This document shows positions 45,381-54,035 of a stretch of 64,000 nucleotides of DNA, piece after piece (the stretch's first letter is position 1; each line of letters opens with the position of its first letter). The notes beneath the pieces were generated by a model. It saw only the letters and a program-made list of their open reading frames with translations, had not been told where the DNA came from and made no database searches. The stretch is from positions 558,001 through 622,000 of the forward strand of contig OZ250175.1 in NCBI GenBank assembly GCA_965238155.1, given 5' to 3'. This DNA comes from BJGV01 sp964196335 (lineage in GTDB: Bacteria; Pseudomonadota; Gammaproteobacteria; Burkholderiales; Nitrosomonadaceae). Position numbers and translations under genes: made by a program.

Positions 45381-46126
45381 CTTGCCAGGACCCGCGCTTC
45401 GCTTGTCAATAGCAGAGGCGGCGAGTCAAAAATTATAATACGATCTTCATAACGATGTACTAATTCCTTTAGTAATAAACCCATACTTTGGCTTGCTAAT
45501 AGCTCATTTGCATTCGGGTGTTGGCTCCCTGCTGTCAGGATAGAGAGTTTTTCAATATTGGTTTTGATTAAAACTTCTGTCAGGTCAAGTTTATCATCGA
45601 GAAGAACATCAAGTAAGCCCTTATCGGCTCCTACTCCAAGAATTTTCGGAACCATAGGTCTGGCAACATCAGCATCTACTAAAAGAACCGTATGGTCCAT
45701 CTCCATTGCGATACTCATTGCTAAATTGACAGCACAAAAACTTTTACCTTCACCTGCAAGGGAACTGGTAACCATAATCAGGTTGCCATTTTTGATTGCT
45801 CCGGCACCTTTGTTGAAGTAATTTGCGAGTAACGGTCTCTTAATTACTCTGAATTGCTCAGTTATAGTAGTTTTTTTATCCTCAGGAGTAATAATGCCAT
45901 AGTGACGTAACTTGTCAAAATTTAGTGCGAGTCGTTTTGGCTTTATTAATTTAGCATTAGTATCTGGTGCCCGGGATTTGGTAATTTTATCTCCGGGTGC
46001 AATTTTCCCTATGGCAGCAGATTCTTGCTTGACATCAAGTTTATTTGTCACATTCTCGATAATGCTGGCATTATCTTTCGAAGTTCTGTTATCAAGCTTA
46101 GCAGCTGCTTTTTCAATAATACTCAT
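45224..46126 (-). CDS. XrtA-associated cytoplasmic tyrosine autokinase (BY-kinase)
   Basis: 300-residue P-loop BY-kinase (TIGR03018-like): Walker A SSLAGEGKSFCAVNL (about 120-134), Walker A' VLLVDADVARP and Walker B IIFDSPPLL. The Tyr-containing C-terminus (DKDLYAAY) is the likely autophosphorylation cluster. It lies between the Wzc-like chain-length gene and the barrel gene, forming the split kinase/chain-length module that controls polymer length. The N-terminal about 100 residues are low-complexity and Lys/Asn-rich. GGAGAG precedes the ATG. Confidence 0.9.
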   Translation of the reverse strand: MSIIEKAAAKLDNRTSKDNASIIENVTNKLDVKQESAAIGKIAPGDKITKSRAPDTNAKLIKPKRLALNFDKLRHYGIITPEDKKTTITEQFRVIKRPLLANYFNKGAGAIKNGNLIMVTSSLAGEGKSFCAVNLAMSIAMEMDHTVLLVDADVARPMVPKILGVGADKGLLDVLLDDKLDLTEVLIKTNIEKLSILTAGSQHPNANELLASQSMGLLLKELVHRYEDRIIIFDSPPLLLTSEARVLASQMGQIVLVVEAEKTTHQTVRETLRQIESCEVVNLVYNKARSFADKDLYAAY

Positions 46127-46212
46127 ATTGTCTCTCCGGATAATCCTTATTTTGGGTCAGGCTGTACCAGTGTAATTTTTTAATTTAAATTTCCAGGAAT
46201 AACGCGAGATTC

Positions 46213-47752
46213 CTATGTCATTTTTACCATCAGGATTCCATATGATCCCAATAAGGATAATAAAGACAGACCAAGGGCATACAAACGCTTTTTACGTTCT
46301 GTTTTTTCTTTGTTAGTCCAAAATCATGGGAATCGCACCTAATACAGGCATACCGGTTATTTCCCTTAGCTTACCCTGGCTATGAAATGAGGGCCGGAAC
46401 TGAGTCAGGATAAATGCAATTCCAATTCCTGCAGCCAAAGCTATAAAGAATGCTATGGAATAGGACTTTGCACGATCAGGACCAACAGGTATTTTAGGAA
46501 CGGCTGGCGGGTCAATGATCTTGAATGATATTAGCTTAGAGGCTAAGCCTAATTTACCAGATATTTTTGCAGATTCACGGCGCTTAAGAAGTTCCTGATA
46601 ATTAGCCTTATTTACCTGATAGTCACGAGTTAAATGAGCAAGAGATGCTTCTACTTCAGGTACTGAGTTGCTTAGGGATTTAAGATTATTATAGCGCCTG
46701 GTAAATTCTTCCACACGAGCCCTCATGGCGGCCACTTTAGCCTGACTTTCTGTAAGCGCAAGATTAAGTTGTTGGAGCATTGGGCTGTAATTTCTTCCAA
46801 CGTCAAAACCACGCGATTTCATAAGCTTGGCTTCTTCTATCTTACGTCCCTGGAGTTGTGTAATCAGACGTTTTGTAGCAACGATATCGGGATGCTTGTC
46901 AGTATAACTTAAACTAAGAGCATCCAGTTTTCTCCTTAGTACATTGATTCGGCCATCAAGCTCTACATTAACTATAGTTGATGGATCAACAGTATTGGAA
47001 CCTTCTCCTACTTCAAAGAGTACTGGTTCATCACCGGTTATTTGTTGCCGGATAGAATCACGTGCGCGTTCAGCTTCCCGTAGCTCCAGTTTTGTTTTAT
47101 TGAGATTCTCTGTAGCCTTCCCTATCTGAGCGTAATAGTCACCACCTTGTTGGGGCATCAGTCCAATATTCTTTTGTTTGAATGATTTTAGTTCATCTTC
47201 CTGTTTAATCAGTTTTTTCTCATAATCTTCGATCTGTTCATCAAGAAAGCTAATTGCAGAAGCCCGGTTTTTACCATTATCACTGCTCATTCCCATGAAT
47301 ATGGTTAACAAGGACTCAACAACACTTTTAGCTAGATATTTATCGGAGTTGTTGTAGGTAATCGTAAACAAGTTGTCAGTACCGGTTGTTTTGAGCTTGA
47401 TATTTTTCATAAGAGCACTGACAGTCAACTTGTGGTTTTCCCCTTTCTTAGGTTTAATGTCCGATTCAACCATATTTACTACTCTTTCCACATTTGGCCG
47501 GTTGATCAGGGTACGACTCATAATAGAAACTTGCCGCTGCATATCATTGGGAATCGTCAATCCTCGCATAAGCGGTTTTATGACATTCCCGGTATCTACA
47601 TGGATTCTTGCCGAAGCCTGAAAGTTATCGGGCATGTTGTAGACAACAGACCATCCTACAATGGCAACCACCTAGGCTGTAATTACTGCAACCCAGCGAT
47701 ATTTCCATATCCCTTTTACGTAAGCTAATAGTTGAGTAGACAGATCATCCAT
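46213..47752 (-). pseudogene. XrtA-system chain-length determinant (Wzz/GumC-like), nonsense plus frameshift
   Basis: Inner-membrane polysaccharide co-polymerase (TIGR03007-like). ATG at 47752 begins MDDLSTQLLAYVKGIWKYRW, the first membrane segment, but TAG at 47672-47674 stops it after 26 codons; TGG to TAG would explain it. The frame resumes at GTG 47671 (MVAIVGWSVVYNMPDNFQAS) through the coiled-coil region and second membrane segment (SIAFFIALAAGIGIAFIL) to 46313. An extra T (run at 46320-46323) then cuts the true C-terminus, MIWTNKEKTERKKRLYALGL, which continues in the next frame to 46213. Restored length about 513 codons. Re-initiation at 47671 might give a partly working protein. Confidence 0.83.
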
Positions 47753-47869
47753 AATATTAGGTGCTCCAAGATATTATTTTGCAGGTATTAGTTTTCCAAA
47801 AAACTGTTTTCATTAATTTTGTATCCTTTTTCCCAGCCTTAAAACATGACTAAGGTGGTTATAATTTAA

Positions 47870-48505
47870 TCAGAAGTAACTTTCTGGTATGACCAGAACA
47901 TCTCCCTGACGCATAGTTACGTTGGCAGATACATCACCATCTCTGACCAGATCACCTAGCCTGACTCCATACTCTTTTTCTTCTCCGTCAGTTTTACGAA
48001 TGATTCTGGCACGGTTGCCGTCTGCAAAATCTGTGAGGCCACCTACTGCAATCATAACGTCCAACAAAGTCATTTTCTCGCGATAGGGTAGGGCCTGGGG
48101 CTCAGAAGCTTCACCTACAACCCGAATTTGTTCGCTATACGGACCAACAAATCTTTTTACGATAACTGTTACTACTGGCTGCTGAATATACTTCGACAGC
48201 CCTTCTTCAATGTCTCGCGCCAATTGTGTTGAAGTTTTTCCGCTGGCTTCCAGGTCTTCTACCAGAGGGGTAGTGATTTTTCCATCCGGGCGAACTTGAA
48301 CCAACATAGATACTTCAGGATTGCGCCAGACAATAATATCTATATCGTCACCCGGACCAATCAGATAATCATGTTCAGCGACTTGTTCCTCTCCTTCAAG
48401 AGAAGCATGCGGCCAAAGGAGTGAACAGCCACTAAGTGTGAAGATAGGAAGAATGATAATAAAGCAGGATAACCATTTCAAAGTTTTGGTATACAGAGCG
48501 TTCAC
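47870..48505 (-). CDS. Polysaccharide export lipoprotein (Wza-like), XrtA-associated
   Basis: 211 residues; lipoprotein signal with lipobox LSGC (Cys about residue 27), then a polysaccharide-export domain (YLIGPGDDIDIIVWRNPEVS) and a SLBB domain (IRVVGEASEPQALPY; LLDVMIAVGG). I chose GTG at 48505, with AAGGAAAG upstream; an ATG at 48538 gives 11 more residues. It resembles TIGR03027 family exporters. It is the first gene of the export operon running leftward to the glycosyltransferases. The C-terminal LVIPESYF is the usual family ending. Confidence 0.92.
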   Translation of the reverse strand: MNALYTKTLKWLSCFIIILPIFTLSGCSLLWPHASLEGEEQVAEHDYLIGPGDDIDIIVWRNPEVSMLVQVRPDGKITTPLVEDLEASGKTSTQLARDIEEGLSKYIQQPVVTVIVKRFVGPYSEQIRVVGEASEPQALPYREKMTLLDVMIAVGGLTDFADGNRARIIRKTDGEEKEYGVRLGDLVRDGDVSANVTMRQGDVLVIPESYF

Positions 48506-48987
48506 TTTACTTTCCTTATTAAGTTTATGAAGATGCACCAGATTTCATTGGAGCAGATTCAAATATTGTACACGAAAACAATGTCCTATAATGGTTTTTA
48601 TTCTTTTGGTAAAGTGTCCGGGTTGCAAACCAAAAGACAGGAATCGTTATCCTTATTAGCTGCCATCTCAGGATGTTACGTAAGTAATTAACTACTTCAA
48701 TACCAGTTATTGGGACCTTTCTAAAATTAATATAAACAATAATTATCAAGTGGCGAATAATATAGTATTAAAGAATAATATTATTGTGAGCAGAGTTCTG
48801 TGAGAAAAATCACAACGCCACTAAATAAATAATTAGTAGGATCAGGTTTTTCATAAAATTATATGTAACTAGTTGTCTTAGAAATATAAAATAACTTCTG
48901 ACCTGTAAAAATTAAGTTGATATTAGCTAATAACGTACAGTGTAGTAATCGGCAAAATCAGCGAAAGATTAATTAGAATAATCAGGG
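48506..48987. promoter_or_regulatory. Spacer upstream of the export operon, with inverted repeat
   Basis: About 480 bp without a supported gene. An inverted repeat TCTTTTGGT / ACCAAAAGA lies at 48602-48610 and 48629-48637 (loop 18 bp), about 100 bp above the export gene start. It could be an operator or a weak hairpin; no T-run follows it. A leftward promoter for the export operon must lie in this region, but no convincing -35/-10 or -24/-12 pair was identified. Confidence 0.45.
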
Positions 48988-49974
48988 TTAGATAGTTTCT
49001 GGATTTTTTAGCATGTTCTGTGCCATGCGTAACATGAAGTGTGCTTTCTTTTGATCCCAGGGGCCAATGCGAGGTAACTGATATATATCGCCGGAATTAT
49101 TTGCGGCACCTTGAGATGTTGAAACCGCTGCTTCAAATCCCAAATCCCTGACCATTTCGACATGCTTAAAAAGATAGTCTTGTCCTGGCTTCCCATTTGG
49201 ATAAGCAAAAGCCCGAACCGGTGAACGGATAATACTTTCAAGCGTTTCCTTGCCGTTAGCGATTTCTTCTCGGGCCAAAGTATCCTCTGTGCATGCCAGA
49301 ATCGGGTGGTTTACTGTATGTCCGCCGATTTCCATCCCGGAATTGTGCAACAATTTGACTTGTTCAGAAGTCATGATTAAATCATTTGGCAATTTTACCG
49401 GATAATAAGTGCAAACCTCCTCTATTTTTAATTTTCTGGATTTAAGAGGTAGATATTTAAGATTATTTAACAAAGCGTTAATAGTTTTTTCACGCTGAGA
49501 GGAAGTGCTTATCTCAAATTGTCCCAAACCTATTTCACTCAGATCAAGTGCTGGCTCCGGTATTTTTCGCACCATCTCAATTATCGTGTCATTCCACATT
49601 CTGCCTCCATCGAGAAAGCCGGTAGACACAAAAAAAGTGGCAGAGATACCATACTTTTGTAAAATTGGGAGTGCATTTGTAGCGTTATCGGCGTAACCGT
49701 CATCGAAAGTGATACAAGCTGTGCAAGGCACCAGCTTATTCTGGCGTAATTTTTGTACAGCTTCATGTAGCGGTATTATATTAAAGCAAGAGGTAAGCCA
49801 ACTCATTTGCTGATCAAATGATTCTGCGTAGTCTTCTTCAGGAGACAGGGGGTCAGGTTGAGCCAGTACCCGGTGGTATATCAGTATGGAAAGTCGTGTA
49901 CTAAATCCACTTAGTGAAAGTAGGTTTTTGAGGGCAAAGTTTGCCAATGAAAACCGAGATTGATTAGGTTGCAT
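48988..49974 (-). CDS. Polysaccharide deacetylase family protein (NodB domain)
   Basis: 328 residues (ATG at 49974; a TTG at 49986 is possible). NodB motif 1 is ACITFDDGYADNATNALPIL (about 82-101), motif 2 MEIGGHTVNHPILAC, motif 3 VRAFAYPNGKPGQDY. This is the PgaB/IcaB-like arrangement used for partial deacetylation of surface polymers, or a xylanase/chitin deacetylase relative. It stands alone on the minus strand, about 480 bp from the export operon, and next to the O-antigen ligase gene. Confidence 0.88.
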   Translation of the reverse strand: MQPNQSRFSLANFALKNLLSLSGFSTRLSILIYHRVLAQPDPLSPEEDYAESFDQQMSWLTSCFNIIPLHEAVQKLRQNKLVPCTACITFDDGYADNATNALPILQKYGISATFFVSTGFLDGGRMWNDTIIEMVRKIPEPALDLSEIGLGQFEISTSSQREKTINALLNNLKYLPLKSRKLKIEEVCTYYPVKLPNDLIMTSEQVKLLHNSGMEIGGHTVNHPILACTEDTLAREEIANGKETLESIIRSPVRAFAYPNGKPGQDYLFKHVEMVRDLGFEAAVSTSQGAANNSGDIYQLPRIGPWDQKKAHFMLRMAQNMLKNPETI

Positions 49975-50064
49975 GGGATTTTTCAAATTATAATCCGTAA
50001 CCAGATTTAAACATTAATCCAGAAATATTACTTAAGAGCTCTAAACCAGGCTTTTGCTGAATGA

Positions 50065-51402
50065 CTAGCTTGTATCTCTGATAATAGGTCGTAAATTAAC
50101 CGGATTTCCAGGTTGTTGTGAAGAGCCGGTAGTCTTAATAGGATTATCAAGTGCAGCTTTTTCTTTAAGTGCTTTTTCTACTATGATGCGAGTCGCTACC
50201 ATTGCTACCATGAGAAAGTAAGGTACATCAAAATAAAGCAGACTGAGAAACGCTCCACCTGTAGCAAAACCGATTAAACTTACCTGAATCATGGAAGCCA
50301 GACTGGAAGCCCATCGATACTCTTTCAGACCCTTTGTGTTACGAATGATCCAGACACCTGATCTCCAGGTTAAGAATCCTAGTAAAAGATATAAACCCAG
50401 ACCAACATAACCATGCTCGCCTAGGGCTTGGAAATATATACTGTGGGCAGCACGTGGTGCATCCCCTGTGTTAGCGGCATAACGGGTAAATAACTCACGT
50501 GTAGTCACCACAAAACCACCACCAACAAATGGTCTCTCGTTGGCAAGATTGTAGGCCATTCCCCAGGCGTTGAAACGTCCCATAGCTGACTGATCCTGCT
50601 CATATGTCTGAATGGTATCCATCCTCTGGGTCCATTGTTCAGGCATATATGCGAGCATTAGTGGAATAGAAAAAACAAATAATAAAGCGATACGGACTTT
50701 ATGCTTACTTTTTAGCCATAAAAATACTCCCATTGCAGCAAGTGCCAGCAAAGCACCACGTGAATAGCTACCAAGAGCTGCAATTGCACAAAGAAGCATA
50801 GCAACCACCAGACCATATTGTGCCAGTTTGTTCTTGGCAATTACCTGAAGATAGTGTAACAGGGGAATAGTAATAACAAGAGCCAGAGCAACTTCATTAT
50901 TTCCTGCTATAAATGAGTTACCAGGTCCCCATACCAAATGTTGTCCACCACTGGTTAGGGTAAAGATTCCTCCCTTGACCCCATAATAGGCTAATGAAAA
51001 AATTATCATTCCGACGAGAAGTTGTACTTGTCTTTTATCTCTTATAAGAATAAAAGTTACATAGGTCATCAACATGATCTTCATCACTTTGATCCACTGA
51101 TCAGTTACCAGATCCGGATGTATAGCAAAAAGCGTAGTTACATTCATCCAGAGGATAAAAGCGATAAAAACAATGACAACGGGAACATTAGGGGCAGTTT
51201 TAGGAACTTTATTAATAATAAGACTGACCAGAGTCACGGCTACTGTAATTGCTGCAAAAGGAAACTCGACAGCAAATCCCCATCCTAGTGTATGAGGGTT
51301 CATGACGCTGAACCACACCCACAACAAAACACCAATATAAGGCCTCTTAAAAACAAAGGGCAGTGCACCTGCAAAGATTAGAGTGACGAGAATATCTCTC
51401 AT
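50065..51402 (-). CDS. O-antigen ligase-like protein, exosortase A system-associated
   Basis: 445-residue integral membrane protein with about ten or eleven hydrophobic segments, starting RDILVTLIFAGALPFVFKRP, and a conserved central periplasmic loop (FVGGGFVVTTRELFTRYAAN, then APRAAHSIYFQALGEHGYVG). This matches the Wzy/WaaL-like proteins of XrtA loci (recalled as TIGR03097). Function is expected to be polymerisation or ligation of the polysaccharide. The C-terminal tail is cytoplasmic and Pro-rich. Frame and length are intact. Confidence 0.88.
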   Translation of the reverse strand: MRDILVTLIFAGALPFVFKRPYIGVLLWVWFSVMNPHTLGWGFAVEFPFAAITVAVTLVSLIINKVPKTAPNVPVVIVFIAFILWMNVTTLFAIHPDLVTDQWIKVMKIMLMTYVTFILIRDKRQVQLLVGMIIFSLAYYGVKGGIFTLTSGGQHLVWGPGNSFIAGNNEVALALVITIPLLHYLQVIAKNKLAQYGLVVAMLLCAIAALGSYSRGALLALAAMGVFLWLKSKHKVRIALLFVFSIPLMLAYMPEQWTQRMDTIQTYEQDQSAMGRFNAWGMAYNLANERPFVGGGFVVTTRELFTRYAANTGDAPRAAHSIYFQALGEHGYVGLGLYLLLGFLTWRSGVWIIRNTKGLKEYRWASSLASMIQVSLIGFATGGAFLSLLYFDVPYFLMVAMVATRIIVEKALKEKAALDNPIKTTGSSQQPGNPVNLRPIIRDTS

Positions 51403-51476
51403 ATGAACCCAGTTAATTATAATTTATAAATACGGTTATATTCATGTTTACAGTAAGAAATACAATCAAACTAAAA

Positions 51477-52646
51477 TTAGCTATAGAGTTCGCGTAACAT
51501 GTCGGCGAATTCACCATCCAGTGCATGCAGGCGTCGATACCATGTCTTAAAGTTATCCATACTTTGACGATAACTGACTTCCGGGGAATAACCCAGTTCA
51601 CTACGCGCCTTGTCAATGGAATGACGACCCTCGCGAAGCTGTTGTCCACACAGGCGTAAATTGAATTTCAGCCCCTCTTTGCGTTTATTAACCGGCATCG
51701 AACCCTCTATCGACAGGCGCAAAGTATTTTCTATCTTGCTGCCCATCTTTGCGACCAAGCCGCGCATCGTGAGGTCGAATTTTTCCCACAGTGGATCTTT
51801 GCGCAGAGCTTCGCGGATATGGCTGGAGAGCAGGTGCTTCATGCTAAGCCCGATCGAGCTCTTAGGTGTCTGTGGTTCGAAGACTACCTGTTCCAGTTCG
51901 CTGCGGCTGATCGACATCATCTCGGCTTTGGTTACCTGCAAGTCCTGCAGATCGCCGATTATGTCGCTCCAGGTGGTTGTTTCATCATCAGTGATGAAAT
52001 ATCGACTTGCATCGTCGCGACCTTCAGTCATTGCCAGTTCTATAGCTTGGCAGAGATTCTGTACATCGACCAGATTGTTTGGTGCAACGCCATTGTCCAT
52101 CAGCGCAAATTGACCGGAATTGACAGTACCGAGTAATCCCACCAGATAATCGGAATATGGCCCGCTGATATTAGGCGGAACCAGGATGGACGCACTCAGA
52201 CCTTCTTTTGCTGCGGCAATGACCATCTTGTCCTGCTTCAGTTTTACACCACCGTAGGTTTCGACCGGCTGTTCGACAGTTGGACTGTCCTCGGTCGGAG
52301 CTAATGGTGGGTCGCCAAAGACCATGACACTACTCAAATGTACCAAGCGTTTTACCTTGTGCTGTTTACTTGCCTTGATCAACTTATCCAGGCCCTGCAG
52401 CATGTCGTCGTTTGTGCCACGAGTGCAGTTAATGACGTAGTCAACACCTTTCAGAGCCTTATCCATGCCCTGGCCAGATAACAGATCGACCTGACACAAA
52501 TCAATATTGTTGTATCGTGACAGGCGCCAAGCATTGCCTGGGGAACGGATGATAGGCACGATCTCGTGCTCATTCTTTTCCAGCATACGCTCCGTAAGGG
52601 TTGCACCGACAAAACCGGATGCACCGAATATTGCTACCTTACTCAT
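51477..52646 (-). CDS. NAD-dependent epimerase/dehydratase family protein
   Basis: 389-residue extended short-chain dehydrogenase/epimerase-like protein. Rossmann loop FGASGFVGATLTERML (about 7-22), and a YxxxK-like site (ETYGGVKLKQDK) near residue 135. The C-terminal half contains a 3-beta-HSD-like region and a conserved ELGYSPEVSYRQSMDN segment. Its start overlaps the oxidoreductase gene stop by 4 bp, so the pair is coupled. Base composition is visibly G+C-richer than the neighbours (lines at 51781 and 53041 count near 55-60%), suggesting separate origin. Confidence 0.82.
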   Translation of the reverse strand: MSKVAIFGASGFVGATLTERMLEKNEHEIVPIIRSPGNAWRLSRYNNIDLCQVDLLSGQGMDKALKGVDYVINCTRGTNDDMLQGLDKLIKASKQHKVKRLVHLSSVMVFGDPPLAPTEDSPTVEQPVETYGGVKLKQDKMVIAAAKEGLSASILVPPNISGPYSDYLVGLLGTVNSGQFALMDNGVAPNNLVDVQNLCQAIELAMTEGRDDASRYFITDDETTTWSDIIGDLQDLQVTKAEMMSISRSELEQVVFEPQTPKSSIGLSMKHLLSSHIREALRKDPLWEKFDLTMRGLVAKMGSKIENTLRLSIEGSMPVNKRKEGLKFNLRLCGQQLREGRHSIDKARSELGYSPEVSYRQSMDNFKTWYRRLHALDGEFADMLRELYS

Positions 52647-53674
52647 AACGAGGCCTCCTGTACAAAACAGTCTTCCGGCAGGGGTTCCGCGCAGTCATAG
52701 AGTTTTTTAATCAGGCGCAACGATTGTAAGCCCTCTTCACAACCTACCATGGGTTCTTGTCCATCTAGGCAGGCGGAAACAAAGTCATCCATTTGCATGT
52801 CGAAGGAGTCAGCATCTGCTGGAAAGGTCATTTTGTCTTTCTGGCGAATCACTTCTTCCATGTCTGGCGAGTTGTGTGGTCGGAAAATAATCTCGGAATC
52901 GTCAAATTCACCGAGCATAATAAAACCTGATTCGGTATCGATCACAGTACCTGCAGGTAAGGCAGTGGTTTTGGAAAAGATTGCTCCACCACGAAGACCT
53001 GAATCATATTCAAAGGTGCAGTGGCAGTTGGCCTCGGGGCCACCCTTGCCGTCGGCCAGCATGGAGGCCTTGTCGGGCATGCCCCAGAAATACAGCATAC
53101 GGTCGATAAAATGAGTGCCGGACACAACTAGGACACCACCACCTGCAGAATCCTTGGTCAGGTTATAGCCAGACATTGGTGACCAGCCACCCGGAGAACC
53201 GAAACGGTTGACAAAGCGATGTACCTTGCCAAAATTGCCACGATCCAGTAGTTTCTTTAGGTATATGATGTTGTTACGGAAACGCGTTGAAAACCCCACA
53301 GCCAGCACGGCACTAGATTTATTTGCGGCGGCCATGATGGCTTCGCCTTCTCTTGTAGATATGGCTAGTGGTTTTTCAATCAGCACAGATTTGCCATTTG
53401 ACAGGCTGGTAATTGCAATGGCCGCGTGACTATCATTCGGAGTAGCAATTACCGCAGCATCAATCTGGTCGAACACTTCGCTGATGTCTTTCGCAGTAGT
53501 TACTTTGATGCCGTACTCGCGTGCCATGTTGTTGGCACGCTCAATCATAGGGTCAATAATCGCGGTTACTTTCACACGCGATGAACCAAGAGCTGCGGGC
53601 AAATGAGAGCCCTGGGAGATCATTCCGGCCCCTATAATGGCTAGTCGTAGTTTTTTCTTATTCATAATACTCAC
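52643..53674 (-). CDS. Gfo/Idh/MocA-family oxidoreductase
   Basis: 343 residues. N-terminal NAD(P) loop IIGAGMISQGSHLPA (about 13-27), the DAAVIATPNDSHAAIAITSL strand, and the EKP motif (VLIEKPLAIS, about residue 95) define the family. The C-terminal alpha/beta domain has GGVLVVSGTHFIDRMLYFWG. Such enzymes oxidise or reduce sugar positions, often with an NAD-epimerase-like partner as here, during nucleotide-sugar synthesis. Substrate unknown. Composition shares the higher G+C of the epimerase gene. Confidence 0.86.
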   Translation of the reverse strand: MSIMNKKKLRLAIIGAGMISQGSHLPAALGSSRVKVTAIIDPMIERANNMAREYGIKVTTAKDISEVFDQIDAAVIATPNDSHAAIAITSLSNGKSVLIEKPLAISTREGEAIMAAANKSSAVLAVGFSTRFRNNIIYLKKLLDRGNFGKVHRFVNRFGSPGGWSPMSGYNLTKDSAGGGVLVVSGTHFIDRMLYFWGMPDKASMLADGKGGPEANCHCTFEYDSGLRGGAIFSKTTALPAGTVIDTESGFIMLGEFDDSEIIFRPHNSPDMEEVIRQKDKMTFPADADSFDMQMDDFVSACLDGQEPMVGCEEGLQSLRLIKKLYDCAEPLPEDCFVQEASL

Positions 53675-54035
53675 ATATAAAGTTTGGATGGGTAGTGTAT
53701 TACTGTTTAGCCAGGTAATCTGTGTAAAACATCACAATGTTAGTGAATAGGAATAGGTTAGAATTTCCAAAAAATTGGAGAGTAACAAATTCTACAATTT
53801 TAACTGATTAATTTCGAAGAAATATCATAAATATGATAAGGGCATTGAATAAATTTGATGGTCTTAGGTTGTCTTTAATATATTTCAATTGATTTCCAGA
53901 TCAGAGATGTTCATACGCTATGTTAGTAGATTGCTAATCTGACCATTAAACGGATCAGCGACATAGCCAGAATCATATAATAGTATCAGTAAAGTAAATT
54001 GTAGAAACCATAAAATCATTTAAAGGAAAACAAAA
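53675..54035. promoter_or_regulatory. Divergent spacer between oxidoreductase and AsnB-like genes
   Basis: 360 bp between diverging genes. On the + strand TATAAT at about 53975-53980 (in CATATAATAG) could be a -10 element for the downstream gene, about 55-60 bp above its ATG, without a good -35. AAAGGAAAAC precedes the ATG at 54036. An imperfect palindrome TATCATA..TATGATA lies near 53824-53840. No coding frame is supported. Confidence 0.4.

Noticed and set aside
48525..48749. A 74-codon minus-strand frame upstream of the export lipoprotein
   Set aside because: No motif or ribosome-binding site was seen; it ends just inside the export gene's alternative start and probably overlaps its promoter region.
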